64,000 bases of DNA from Heloderma charlesbogerti (lineage: Eukaryota; Chordata; Lepidosauria; Squamata; Helodermatidae). The notes under the pieces are model-generated. The model had not been told where the DNA came from and did not search any database. It saw only the letters and a program-made list of their open reading frames with translations. The stretch lies in NCBI GenBank assembly GCA_026122225.1, contig JANEZZ010000793.1:1798001-1862000 (forward strand), given 5' to 3'. The position numbers were made by a program, and so were the translations under genes. Positions 53,698 to 64,000 of this stretch are shown in pieces; the first letter of the stretch is position 1; each line of letters begins with the position of its first letter.

Positions 53698-54640
53698 ACA
53701 GTGGAGGCTGGTTGCTCCAATTTCGGTGGGGCTGTGCATTTATTTATTTCATTTTTATACCACCCAGTAGCCGAAGTTCTCTGGCCAGTTCACAGAATTA
53801 AAACCACCAGAATACAACAGAAAATACAATATAAAATATAATAGATTAAAACTACAGAATGAAACCACACCCAGAGTAAGACCTAGTAGCAGTGCAAATA
53901 TTTAAAATGCAATGGCAGATTTAAGATGACAGAGCTAAAAAATTGGAATGCTAAAATGCTAAAAATGCCTGGGAAAATCAAAAAGTCTTCACCTGGAACC
54001 GGACAGAGTACAATGTAGGCGCCAAGCGAACTTCTCTAGGGAGTTCGTTCCACAACCGGGGTGCCACAGCAGAAAATGCCCTTTTATTTTATTATTTAAT
54101 TATTTAATTTACAATATTTAAATACCGTTCCACATCAAAGATATCTGAGTGGTGAACAACAAGATAAAATAATAAAACCCATAATTGAAACAATTAAAAC
54201 ATTTTTAAAAGGACAGCTTCTGAATGTAATAAACTGCAGCTGGTCACTCAGGGAAGGCCTCTTGAAATAGCAATTTCTTCAGGAGGTGCTGAAGACAACA
54301 CAGTATTGGCACCTGCCTGACCTCCAAAGGCAGGGAATTCCACAGGAAGGGGGCCACCATGCTGAAGGCTCTTTTCCTGGTGGACTCCAACTGGGCCATA
54401 GGTCCATGTGGAACCACCAGGAGCAAGCCCTCCAATGACCTCAGTGACTGGGCAGGTTGGTAGCCACCTGCCTTTCCTCTTTGGGCAGGGGCTCCTGGAG
54501 AAGGACCCCTGAAGATGACCTTATTTTGGGGATAGTGTTCAGCACCTCAGAGAGCTCCTTTAGAGTTCTATCTGGTTCTGACTGAAACTCAGAATGGATC
54601 CACAGCCCCACCGAAATCAGAACCACCAGCCTCTACTGGA
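53698..54640. mobile_element. hAT-like foldback element split by L2 tails
   Basis: Left end cagtggaggctggttgctcc at 53698-53739. The rest of the element (ttattttggggatagtgttc to caccagcctctactg) resumes at about 54517. Two reversed L2-like tails lie between. Confidence 0.65.
53740..54516 (-). mobile_element. two L2-like LINE 3' ends in tandem
   Basis: 53740-54086: L2 tail (ataccacccagtagccgaag to tccacaaccggggtgccac). 54087-54516: a different subfamily with the minus-strand peptide RAFSMVAPFLWNSLPLEVRQ and RSSSGVLLQEPLPKEER. Each has its own A/T-rich end. Confidence 0.75.
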
Positions 54641-54644
54641 GCTA

Positions 54645-55270
54645 TGCCCATACATCTGTACACACACGTAGGGCCCCTTCACACAGCCATTAAATACACC
54701 AATGGTGATGGTGGGGGCATGCCTGGTGTGTGCATGCTGTGGTGTACACTTTAAATCAAGGCTGTAAGCTCAGACTATGTATTTGTAAACAACCTCAAAT
54801 ATTATAAAGGGCCAATAAGACTCCAATGAACTCTTTCCAAAGCAAACCCAAACCTGGGTGAGTGCTGCCTCCTGGAACTTCTCACTGCTTGGGGAAGTGG
54901 GGTGAATGTGACGGTGAGAAATTAAAAGGGTGGCTAGAGTCAGAAACCTGGCACTGCTTGGACTGCCGGGTCAGAAATAAAATTAAGGGGACTCAGAGCA
55001 GGTATCAGCAGTGGGCCCTGACTCCTTGGCAGGGGCAGCCCTACTGTTAGGCAGAGTGAGGCAGCTGCCTCAGGCAGCAAATGTTGGGGAAGCTGCAGTG
55101 GCAGTTCTCCATCCATTCCTCTTTACTGGAGGACAGAGCTGTGTGTTACATGACCTGTCAGGCACCTACTAAACTAGCCTGATGCCCTCAGTAAAGTGGA
55201 GGACACTGCCCCATGCTGAAGTAAAATTCTACTGCCATTCCAGTTTGCTTCTGTACATGGACTTTGAGGG
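54645..55270. other. Intergenic, nothing recognised
   Basis: No exon or mobile element recognised. Confidence 0.4.
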
Positions 55271-55275
55271 GGGTA

Positions 55276-55690
55276 TGTGTGCCTCAGGCAGCAAAATGTC
55301 TTGGGTTGTCCCTAGGCCTTAGGAGCTGCCCGAGGATGCCCAGATGTTGATGGTCTGGATTACTGTCGCTTTTTGGTCCTGGGTTGAGCTGGAATTGGAG
55401 TGGGGCAGGGGTGCCATCTTTGCCTCAGGCAGCAAGATGTCTTGGGTTGTCCCTAGGCCTCGGGAGCTGCCCAAGGCTGCTCAGGTGTTGACAGTCTGGA
55501 TTACTGTTGCTTTTTGGTCCTGGGTTGAGTTGGAATTGGAGTGGGGCAGGGGTGCCATCTTTGCCTCAGGCAGCAAGATGTCTTGGGTTGTCCCTAGGCC
55601 TTGGGAGTTGCCCAAGGATGCCCAGATGTTGACAGTCTGGATTACTGTAGCTTTTTGGTCCTGGGTTGGGTTGGAATTGAAAAGATGTGT
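55276..55690 (+). repeat. Minisatellite, 141-bp unit, about three copies
   Basis: The marker ttgggttgtccctaggcct occurs at 55301, 55442 and 55583, exactly 141 bp apart each time. The copies differ by a few percent. Since 141 is a multiple of three, one frame stays open for 130 codons with a 47-residue repeat; I read that as a by-product. Confidence 0.92.
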
Positions 55691-55699
55691 CAGTTTACC

Positions 55700-57125
55700 A
55701 GAAGACAGCAGTGCCACTTGTGAAACAGGTTTTTGAAGTTGAGGAGGTTTGTAACTATAAATGAGGCCCAGGTAGGCATATAAATTAGGACTTCTGGTGT
55801 TGTTTCTTAAAAAGGCGCACACCGCTCCCCCACTGAATTCATTTACATTTTTTTATCAGCTTCTGTTATCGCTTTACACCGAACAATGCTGTGAAGTAAA
55901 ACATATTTACATACACACACCAAGAATAACAGCACACTTTCCCACAACATTAAATTGTTAACTTCACAGTGCTGCCTCTTACGAAGTGGCTGGTGTCATG
56001 CTTTTAAGTGCTGTGTGTTACGCTGCAGAGGACGAGGTTAATTATTTTCGATGAAAAGGGGCTGTGGGATGTAAATACAGCTGTAGATAAAAAAAGTGTC
56101 TCCCCTCTGCTTACACCCCCCCCCCAAAAAAGCTTATATAACTGACATTTAGGAACTGTAAGTAAGCAAGCTAACCTGATTGCTGACATTCGTGTATAGT
56201 ATAGGAAGCTAAAAACTTGACAAGGATTGTGAAGTTCAGAGAATGCAGGACAAAAGAAAACACTTCCTGATAGCGATAGGGGTAAAAATGGATGGATTTG
56301 TGCCAATAGATACTTCAGCATCTTCCTTTACCTCTCAGTTTTGAATGAAACCAAGGAGAAGCTCTGTGATACACCTCCATATAGTCAATGGACAGCCATT
56401 TTAGAATAGACACATCACTTCGTTGAATGATCCCTCACACCTTCGATAGAACCCTTTATAAAGCCTAGTTGGGTGAAGGCCCCAGTTCCCTCACTTCAAA
56501 AGGGAAATGGTGGCTCAGCCACCATTTTGGTAATGGAATATGTGCCAGGCTGTCATTATCACAGATGTTTTCAATAAAATGTAGGTCACATTTTCTGGAA
56601 ACGTCTACTTGTTCATGCATGAACAAGTCCAGAAGCGGCTCTATATTTGGGACGAATAGCTCGGTGACCCTCTGCCTCTCCTCCACCGACTTGTGGCCTG
56701 AAAAATCCCCCCACAACCAGGTACGTTTGCTCCATTGCAGTCCTCCGACAATGTTGAGTATCTGCCCTGCCCTCTGCCCCAATGAGCACCAGCCAACACT
56801 GCCTGTATCTAGATTTTTCAGAAGAGTTTAGCGTTAGTAGCAGCCAATGTCATTAGAACATGGATCTTAGAGTGCCTGACATTTTCCACCTTCACTCCAT
56901 ATGCTCCAGTAATCCTTATTTATTATAGTCAGCCCCTATTTTTTAATACCTGTCCTTGATAGATCACTTTGTCATAGCCCCAGTCCAGGAATCCTGGGGT
57001 GCAGAGTCCTTGTGCAACACTAGATCCAGGGAAGAGATCACTCCCTTGTCCCTCCCGACTGGATGGTACTGGAGTCTGTACCACGTCCCCCAAACCCCGA
57101 GGTGGTACCCCTGCTGCGTGTCTTC
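55700..57125. other. Intergenic; one unassigned open region at 56465-56830
   Basis: 56465-56830 is open on both strands. The minus reading contains WGDFSGHKSVEERQRVTEL and LFMHEQVDVSRKCDLHFIE, which look protein-like but match nothing I know. No splice or start evidence. The remainder is AT-rich and unassigned. Confidence 0.35.
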
Positions 57126-57129
57126 GATG

Positions 57130-57850
57130 ACCGGACCTGGGACTACGCGGCTACAAAAAAGGCTCATGCGATTTTCAGCTTCATTAATAGAACCATAGGG
57201 TGTTTCCAGATGGACGTCTACTTGTGCTACAAATCATGTCTAGCATGGAAGGAGGCACCTGCTTCCAGTAGAGCATAACTAACTATGCTCAATGAATTTA
57301 GAACATAAGAAGAGCCATGGTGGATCAGGCTAAGGGTCCACCTAGTCCAGCAGTCTCTTCACACAGTGGCTGACCAGCTGCCCACAGGAAACCCACAAGC
57401 AGGACATAAGTGCAACAGCATCCTCCTGCCCATGTTCCCCAGTAACTGGTGTACATAGGCTTACTGCCTCTGAGCTCTGATGAGTCCTCTGTCTAGTTTC
57501 CTCAAAGGCTGTAGATCTGTTCTTCTTACTGACTTGAGTTTTGAGATACTTTCAGCTGGCATCTCATGCAGCATCCAGGATCTATATCTAACACCCACTG
57601 GCTTTATTTAAGCTCAAAGCTTCATCTGGAAGCACCCATAGTCTCCAAGTTAAGGGAAGTAATATCGTCACTTTATTCCACACTAGTCAGACCCCATCTT
57701 GAATATTGTGTCCAGTTCTGGGTGCTGCACAGTGCACTTTTAGATATGGACAAATTGGAATGGATTCAGAGGAACTGGGTATGTTTAGGCTGGAGAAGAG
57801 AGGCCTATGGGGGCAGGAGGGCTCATAACTGCACCCTCCAAATATCTGAA
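57130..57850 (+). mobile_element. CR1 LINE fragment split by a DNA element
   Basis: 57130-57197 reads AATKKAHAIFSFINRTI-like CR1 sequence; 57638-57850 continues with SLYSTLVRPHLEYCVQFW. It is interrupted at 57198-57637. Confidence 0.75.
57198..57637. mobile_element. short TIR element with ATA duplication
   Basis: Ends gggtgtttccagatgg and catctggaagcaccc are inverted repeats; ATA flanks both sides (57195-57197 and 57638-57640). A reversed CR1 family A 3' UTR fragment lies inside at 57303-57480. Confidence 0.75.
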
Positions 57851-57854
57851 GAGC

Positions 57855-58205
57855 CTGTTGTTTATTTGTTCAGTCGCTTCCGACTCCTTATGACTTCATG
57901 GACCAGCCCACGCCAGAGCTTCCTGTCGGCTGTCGCCACCCCCAGCTCCCGTAAGGTCGAGTCTGTCACCTCCAGAATATCATCCATCCATCTGGCCCTT
58001 GGTCGGCCCCTCTTCCTTTTGCCTTCCACTTTCCCTAGCATCAGCATCTTCTCTGGGGTATCCTGTCTTCTCATTATGCGGCCAAAGTACTTCAGTTTTG
58101 CCTTTAATATCCTTCCCTCAAGTGAGCAGTCTGGCTTTATTTCCTGGAGGATGGACTGGTTTGATCTTCTCGCAGTCCAAGGCACTCTCAGAATTTTCCT
58201 CCAGG
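57855..58205 (-). mobile_element. RTE-clade LINE fragment, second lineage
   Basis: The minus strand reads RVPWTARRSNQSILQEIKPD, LKYFGRIMRRQDTPEKMLML, and RGLVHEVIRSRKRLNK at the 3' end. It has the same domain order as the BovB C-terminus but differs at many residues (for example GRPRARWMDDILEVTDSTL), so it belongs to another RTE lineage or an old BovB subfamily. Confidence 0.82.
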
Positions 58206-58214
58206 TCTCCAGGG

Positions 58215-58320
58215 TTCCACACAAGGAGCTTTCTCAGCCCTCCCTGGAGATGCTGGGAATCGAACCTGGGATCGTCTGCATGCAAAGTCTATGCGCCACC
58301 ACTGAGCTACCTCCCATCTC
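58215..58320 (-). repeat. tRNA-headed SINE
   Basis: gagatgctgggaatcgaacc, tgggatcgtctgcatgcaaa and gcgccaccactgagctac are the reversed head; B box preserved as ggttcgattcc on the minus strand. Confidence 0.8.
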
Positions 58321-58324
58321 CAGT

Positions 58325-58755
58325 GTTGTTGTGAAGCACATACCTTTTAACATATAAATACATGTGCACATGGTTGTTTTCCTTTTAGGAGACTGTCTTC
58401 TCGAAATAGCTAAGATAGCTGAATTATTAACATACCTTATTCTTCATGCAAACTCAGAACTAATGCCTTCTGAGGCTGCCTGTAGAGAGGTCTGAGGAAT
58501 TTAGGTTGGGGAGAGGCAGCTCCACACACTGTTAGACATTCAGTCCTTGGGTTCCTTTGTAGCTAAGCTGTGGAGTGTTATTTCCAGCCAATTGTTGCTG
58601 CAGGCTACAGAAAGTATCTGCATACATCCATTAGCGGCAGGCTTTCTAAAGAGACTTTGCATAATACAGGATCGTGTAGATTTCAGGTAGTCACCAGGGT
58701 TAAGCCACCATGAAAGAGAGTTGCTGTGAAACTGGGCCTGGCCTACCAAGCCCTG
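58325..58755. other. Intergenic, nothing recognised
   Basis: No exon or repeat recognised. Confidence 0.4.
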
Positions 58756-58759
58756 CTCT

Positions 58760-59610
58760 CAAGGTGAGTCTTTTTATGGGGTCCCCTCCCTGGCTGCAAT
58801 CTTCCTAGAACTCTCCGTGATCCTGTGTTGCTCTTCCCTCTTTATCTGACGCCTAACTCTTGAGTCTCTCATTCCTACCGCTTTGCTAGGAGGCTGCTGT
58901 AAGGATTGGTCCTGACATCTCTGCAGAAGCAGTCCAAGAAGGTGTGGGAACAGATTCAGAGTCAGATGAGGAAGAGGGGGAAGGGGTGGTGGAGCTACCA
59001 AGGTCGCAGGAGATGGGGCAGGCTAATAGTGGCTGCTGTTCAGTAGTTCAGTTGTGTCCGACTCTTCATGACCCCATGGACCATAGCACGCCAGGCCTTC
59101 CTGTCCTGCGCTCTCTCCCGGAGCGTGCTCAAGTCCATATTGATTGCATCGGTGATGCTGTCTAGCCATCTCATCCTCTGCCGTCCCCTTCTCCTTTTGC
59201 CTTCAGTCTTTCCCAGCATCAGGGTCTTTTCCAGAGAGTTTTCTCTTCGCATTAGGTGGCCAAAATATTTGAGCTTCAGCTTCATTATCTGTCCTTCCAA
59301 TGAGCACTCAGGGTTGATTTCCTTTAGGATGGACTGATTTAGGATGGACTGACTAACAGTGGCAGATGCCGGCTAATCAGTTGGATCAGAGACCTCTCCA
59401 GCCAGAGACCTCTCCTTACATGGGAATGCCAGATCTTATGGTGGGGGAGGAGCTGGGAGTGACGGACCCAACAATCAGACATTGGGGGAGGAGGGAGGAG
59501 CAACTTCGGGACACCAGGCATTCTAACAGGTTGGCCACTCAAAGGAGGTCTCTTGAGGGCGGGATTGGAAAAGCTACTCAGGTTTTGTACCATCGGCTGG
59601 GTATGTGTTG
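58760..59610. repeat. possible LTR-type repeat interrupted by BovB
   Basis: 58920-59030 (cagattcagagtcagatgag, aggaagagggggaaggggtg) and 59345-59610 resemble the acidic-codon-like, G-rich interior at 8270-8600. Termini not found. Confidence 0.35.
59032..59340 (-). mobile_element. BovB LINE, 5'-truncated 3' end
   Basis: Minus-strand peptide from LKEINPECS-like sequence through KYFGHLMRRENSLEKTLMLG to MVHGVMKSRTQLNY, then the 3' end. It ends beside a duplicated 12-mer aggatggactga (59328-59339 and 59341-59352). Flanks ctaatagtgg and ctaacagtgg may be a 10-bp duplication with one mismatch. Confidence 0.88.
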
Positions 59611-59800
59611 CAGGCCTGCACTTTCCCTCCTCTCCTCTCTCATGCAAATTCCATCTGTCCTCCTTTCCTGGTTTGCTCTGACCATAGTTTGCTGAATCTG
59701 AATCAGACAAAGGATGGTTAATGCTAACCAGGATTAATCCAAACCATGGTCTGCAAGCCCCCTTCGCACCATGGTTTCAAGTCATGATTTGGAGACACTG

Positions 59801-60043
59801 GCCCGGTTTGCACGCAACGGCAGCGAGCCAGTGTGCTAGTCACTGTGGCTCAGTTGCCAGGACAAGCCAGAGCAGGAATCCTTGGGATTCTGGATTCAGA
59901 CGTCACAATAACCAACCCTGGGATGGAGCATCCCTGGGTTGTTTATCTGCTCCCACTGGCAGGAGGAGCCAAATGGGGAGCGATGGAGCTCCGCTGACTA
60001 GCATTCTGGCTTGTTCTTGACGTTGTGTGTGAACTGGGCCTAA
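59801..60043. mobile_element. inverted-repeat element, GGCCCGGTTC group
   Basis: Left end ggcccggtttgcacgcaac; right end gttgtgtgtgaactgggcc. Arms gctagtcactgtggctc and ctagcattctggcttg are only partly inverse. Confidence 0.65.
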
Positions 60044-60049
60044 TCCTGA

Positions 60050-60940
60050 TCAGCGCTAACCATAGTTTGCTCAATTCTGATTATGGTTATCCCAAAGCAG
60101 GGAAGCTAGGAAGATTCTGAAGCCCTAGAAGCAAGGACAGAGGGGGAAGAAGGAATGCCCTGAGATCGTAATGATATATAGGGTGGGATACAAAAGTTAT
60201 AAATGCATGCATGTGCTGCACTTGTCCAAACTAAAAGCCATGATTTGGAGTTTGTCTTTTTAAATGTCTGGATTGAACTACTCAGTCACCATTGTTCTCA
60301 ACAGATGCCTCCACCCTCCATTACACCTAAACTAGTCAGGACAAAGAAGACCTGCGTGGCTTGGGAGAGGAAGAAACACTGGTGGGGGCAAGTAGCACTT
60401 GGATGCATAGGATGCTTTTGCTGGACCACAAACATCGTCTTTGCCCATGTTCCAACTGCCGGAGATGGAAAGGATTCATGCTCTCATCTCCTCCAAGTAT
60501 CTAGAACCCAGTCAGCCGCTTCCACATATTTATTGCACCTCCACTTTTAGCTGAGTTGTGTGGAATGACTCAGACTTGTCCATACGTTGTACATTTGCCA
60601 GAAGCACTAATAACTTTGAGTCATGGGCAAAGCTGAGGAATGTTAATAGGGGTTTCAAATGCTGGTATGGAATGCAGGCAAATCAACGATGCTGAAAAGA
60701 AACACTGACTATCACTGTCACTAGGATATCCTCCCCCCACCCCGCTTCTATATGCCAAAATTGTTCATGCCTAATTTGTGTTTGGAAGGAAATTGGGACC
60801 AATTATTTATTCACCTCAGAAGCACAGCGAATTTGAGAAAAGTCGCTGGCTCAGTCTGAGTCACTGCTTTTAACCGTGAGGGTTGGGGTTAGGGTTCAAG
60901 CAGCAGCGCTGAAGATTTCCTCCAGAAGATCCTGAACGTA
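60050..60940. other. Intergenic, nothing firm
   Basis: A (ccatagtttgctcaa...) flank and otherwise unassigned sequence. Confidence 0.4.
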
Positions 60941-60947
60941 AAGCGGG

Positions 60948-61075
60948 GTGGGGCAGGGGAAACCTTTTCATCCTGAGGGCCACATTCCATCGTGAGAAAC
61001 CTTCTGGGGTCCACATTCCAGTGGTGGGCGGGTCTGGGGTCCAAAGTGGGCGAGGCCACAGCCTTGTGATTCTTG
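60948..61075 (+). repeat. hAT-like repeat (CAGGGGTG family)
   Basis: gggcaggggaaaccttttca, tcctgagggccacattcc, ccttctggggtccacattcc, agtggtgggcgggtctgggg. Confidence 0.65.
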
Positions 61076-61307
61076 CCTTGATTTGTGTGATCGAGATGAA
61101 GACCACCTGCATCACATAGACAAAACATGGGCAGCCTCTTTTAGATATGAAGGTACATGATTTATCTAAAAAAAATAAATTGCAGTAATAATGCTGAATG
61201 CACTTATGACCCACTGAAATAATAATGAGACTGCTATAACCTATGTTGTTCTTTAATGTCTTAAAGTTCTTCTTAGTATTTTGTTATTTTGCAAGCATAT
61301 ATGCATG

Positions 61308-61336
61308 TGTGGATGGATGGGTGGATGGATGGATGA
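61308..61336 (+). repeat. (GGAT)n simple repeat
   Basis: tggatggatgggtggatgga tract. Confidence 0.9.
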
Positions 61337-61430
61337 ACTCTGCTCTGGCTACAAGAAAAAGAATTCTGCCAGGTAGGAATCTTTAAGATGGCAGAGGAGG
61401 AGGGGTCAATGCGAGTGGAGAAGAACTGTA

Positions 61431-61768
61431 GGTGCATCCAGATGAGGCTTTTATCATGCAATCGTCTTGCCCCATTAATGACATTTTTACATCTTTCTTA
61501 TTTATTTATTCATTCATTCATTCATTTCATTTCATTTCATTTCTATACCGCCCAATAGCCGAAGCTCTCTGGGCGGTTCACAAAAATTAAAACCAAACAA
61601 CACACAATAAAACAATTTAAAATATATAGAACATTAAAACCACAATCTTCCACTTGTAACCCTCCTGTGTTTTCCCACTGCTCCTTCCACCTTTTTTCTT
61701 TCTTTCCACAAAAAACCTGTTAAGGAGGGAAATTTGGAATAGCTGCACAATGTCTGTTTGGAAGCACC
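61431..61768. mobile_element. short TIR element with nested L2 tail
   Basis: Ends ggtgcatccagatgagg and ctgtttggaagcacc are inverted repeats like those at 57198. A reversed L2-like tail (ctataccgcccaatagccga, agctctctgggcggttcac) sits inside at about 61500-61645. A hAT-like element has inserted exactly at its right boundary. Confidence 0.65.
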
Positions 61769-61774
61769 ATATAG

Positions 61775-62136
61775 TAGGGATGGAGGAGAAATCCGCCACC
61801 GACTCCAGTGAGGCCAGATTCTTTAGAATCCGCCCCCCCCGAGTCCGTGACGGAATGGACTGCTCCCCCCCCCCTGCCATCCTGCGAAGTGCGGTTGGGA
61901 TGGACCCTATCTGGTGCCAGCTGGTCTGGGTCCATCGTCTTCAGTCCGCAGCCATCCGCTGCCGGGCTGTGGATGCAAATGGTGTAAATATTTACGTAGT
62001 CTATCACGGCAAAGAGCAGGGACGCAAATTACGTCTGGAGTGGAGCTAGCTGGGGAGGATTCCGGGGGGAGGGACAGATTGCCTCCCCCCCGCGGACCCC
62101 ATTAGAGGACTGGTAAGTGGTTTTCGTACACGACTA
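61775..62136. mobile_element. hAT-like element, TAGGGATG termini, exact duplication
   Basis: 362 bp from tagggatggagg to cgtacacgacta, flanked by ccatatag on both sides (61767-61774 and 62137-62144). Interior blocks are shared with 2011-2567. Much of the hairpin cluster seen there is missing here. Confidence 0.88.
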
Positions 62137-62144
62137 CCATATAG

Positions 62145-62640
62145 TTACAGAGGAACACTTCTTATCTGGAACAACTAGACTGTTTGCTGGAAGTCACACT
62201 GAGCTGAAATAAAACCAGTGGGAGTTTGATGTGGGTCCTGGCTGCTACATGAGGTGCTTTTGGGATAAGTTGCAGTGATGATATTTATTCCAGTGGGAGC
62301 TCATTAGTGGCGGAGATATAAGGTCATTGCTGAATGAAGTCGCTCATTGAGTGCCTGTAAACATTTAGCTGGGAAACTTTTGATTGTTTTTTTAAAAGAA
62401 TGCTCTCCAAAAGCAACAGTTCTTTCTGCAGCTGTCATGCAGCATGACAGGCAGTCTCTGACGAGGAAAATAAAACACCAAAGCAACTCCTTTGCAAAAG
62501 GAAGTGGGGGCCCCTTTTCTGTTCCCATTTCTGTGATTAAAGGGAGATGTGGCTTAGCCATTTCCTTGAAAACCACTGGGAAATGGATATAGTAAGCCCT
62601 GGTGTCCAATCCAGGATCAGCTCTTTTCCCTCTGAAAAGT
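62145..62640. other. Intergenic, nothing recognised
   Basis: No exon or repeat recognised. Confidence 0.4.
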
Positions 62641-62645
62641 CTGAC

Positions 62646-62822
62646 CAATGGAGGCTGGTGGCTCCGATTTCAGTGGGGTTGTCAATCCATTCTGGGTTTT
62701 AGTCAGAACCAGCCAGAACTCTAAAGGAGTTATCTAAAGTGCTGAATGGTACCCCCAAAATTGATTCAGCACCTTGGATAGCTCCTTTAGAGTTCTGGTT
62801 GGTTCTGAATGAAACCCAGCAT
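62646..62822. mobile_element. hAT-like foldback element, right end lost
   Basis: caatggaggctggtggctcc, cagaactctaaaggagttat, then tcctttagagttctggttgg and atgaaacccagca, where it is cut. Confidence 0.7.
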
Positions 62823-62864
62823 GTGTTTGTTTGTTTATTATAGTATTTTTGTCCTGCTCCTCAG

Positions 62865-63087
62865 CCAAAAATTTAATGAGCTTCTGCCACGTGTTGAAAA
62901 CTTGGTTGTTCAGGCAGGCATTTGGGATTGGCTAGGGAAATTTTAGAAAATGATGTTTTAATGTGTAATTTTATTGTTTTTAAACTGTTTGTATTATTGA
63001 ACATCACCCAGAGTGGCTGGGTGACCGGCCAGATGGGCAATTAAGAAATTTAATAAATAAATAAGTAAGTAAGTAAGTAAGTAAGTC
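62865..63087 (+). mobile_element. L2-like LINE 3' end with (TAAG)n
   Basis: gttgttcaggcaggcatttg and gagtggctgggtgaccggcc match L2 copy 3 at 36459-36585. The tail changes from (aaat)n to (taag)n at about 63062. Confidence 0.8.
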
Positions 63088-63089
63088 TG

Positions 63090-63360
63090 CCAGAGGGCCT
63101 TACGATCAATGAACAAAGAAGACAGTCCCTGCCCTCAGGCTTACAATCTAAAAAAGACATGACACACAAGGAAAAGGCGATGGGGAGGGAAGAGGAAAAA
63201 AATTAAGTAGACTGTCAGCAAGGCTGGTGGGATGGCCCTGCTCCCTCCATCTCATCTCACAAAGAAGGGGCAGCCCAACTGGAGCAGGCCCTGATGTTCC
63301 CTTTGCCTACTCCTGTCTCCCTCGCTCCTTCTTCTTCCCCACAGGGCCATGGATGTCAGT
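63090..63360. other. possible old repeat (cagtccctgccctcag)
   Basis: The phrase gacagtccctgccctcaggc followed by ttacaatctaaaaaagacat is one I associate with an ancient interspersed repeat, but the class is not certain. Confidence 0.3.
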
Positions 63361-64000
63361 TCATAGAATCATAATATAGTAGGGTTGGAAGGGACATACA
63401 AGACCATCAAGTCCTAACCCCTGCTCAATGCAGGAATCCAAGTAAGAGCATCCCTGACAGATGGCTGTCCAGCCTCATCTTGAATGCTTCCAGTATGGGA
63501 AAGCCCACCACCTCCCTACGGAATTGGTTCCATTGTCGTATTGCTCTAACAGTCAGGATGTTTTTCCTGATGTTCAGCCAGAATCTGGCTTCCTGTAACT
63601 TGAGCCCATTATTCCATGTCCTGCACTCTGGGATGATCGAGAAGAGATGCTGGCCTTTCTCTCTGTGACAACCTTTCAAGTACTTGAAGGACGCTATCAT
63701 CTCTCCCCTCAGTCTTCTCTTCTCAAGGCTCAACATGCCCAGTTCTTTCAGTCTCTCTTCATAGGGCTTTGTTTCCAGTCCCCTGATCATCTTCGTTGCC
63801 CTCCTCTGAACCTTCTCGAGCTTGTCTGCATCCTTCTTAAAGTGAGGTGCCCAGAACTGGACACAGTGCTCCAGATGAGGCTTAACCAGTGCTGAGTAGA
63901 GGGGAATTAGTACTTTCCGGGATTTGGAAGCTATACTTTTATTAATGCAGCCCAAAATAGCATTTGCCTTTTTTGCAGCCACATCACATTGTTGGCTCAT
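63361..64000 (-). mobile_element. CR1 LINE (family B), 3' part
   Basis: Minus-strand frame open from the window edge to about 63425: [60 protein letters not shown], and IRQWNQFRREVVGFPILEAF. The 3' end carries catagaatcata at 63363. The reading frame is unbroken for 191 codons, so this is the youngest CR1 copy here. It continues beyond the right edge. Confidence 0.92.

Noticed and set aside
55344..55736. 130-codon frame with a 47-residue repeat
   Set aside because: The unit of 141 bp is divisible by three, so an open frame is expected once one unit is open. No start context, splice site or homology supports a gene.
57566..58357. 263-codon plus-strand frame
   Set aside because: It joins a CR1 fragment to the antisense of an RTE fragment and a SINE.
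1..64000. CRISPR arrays, bacterial operons, toxin genes
   Set aside because: The tandem arrays have no spacer structure, and the sequence is plainly vertebrate nuclear DNA.

Overview
The window looks like nuclear DNA from a squamate reptile (lizard or snake). The evidence is a 3.2 kb BovB/RTE retrotransposon, CR1- and L2-clade LINEs, tRNA-headed SINEs of the Sauria type, and many short hAT- and Harbinger-like DNA transposons. There are no bacterial-style operons. The only host gene I can support is split into short exons.

That gene is DEUP1 (deuterosome assembly protein 1, paralogue of CEP63). It lies on the minus strand of the left third. A CpG island at about 23.26-23.69 kb holds a perfect X-box (RFX site) and a good splice donor at 23393, which I take as promoter and exon 1. 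The coding exons are 22218-22278 (start codon), 9898-10069, 6526-6621, 4070-4204 and 2829-2942. Their phases join without a break and give 561 coding bases, or 187 codons. They match the conserved N-terminal half of DEUP1, and the gene runs off the left edge. Intron 1 starts with a 10-monomer tandem array of about 87 bp units in a four-monomer higher-order pattern. Intron 2 is about 12 kb, swollen by L2 copies and by the nearly intact BovB.

From about 23.7 kb to the right edge I found no host exon. This part is intergenic and is built from nested mobile elements: CR1 copies, L2-like LINE tails, two solo LTRs with 5-bp target duplications (30738-31294 and 48545-49075), hAT-like elements with 8-bp duplications, palindromic Harbinger-like elements with TWA duplications, a family with ATA duplications, SINEs and minisatellites. 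Several insertions can be ordered in time because one lies inside another.

No new enzymatic or defence system was found. The points most worth following up are the DEUP1 promoter and start-exon structure, the near-intact BovB, and several MITE families defined here by exact target-site duplications. All family names are from recognition by eye; no database search was possible.
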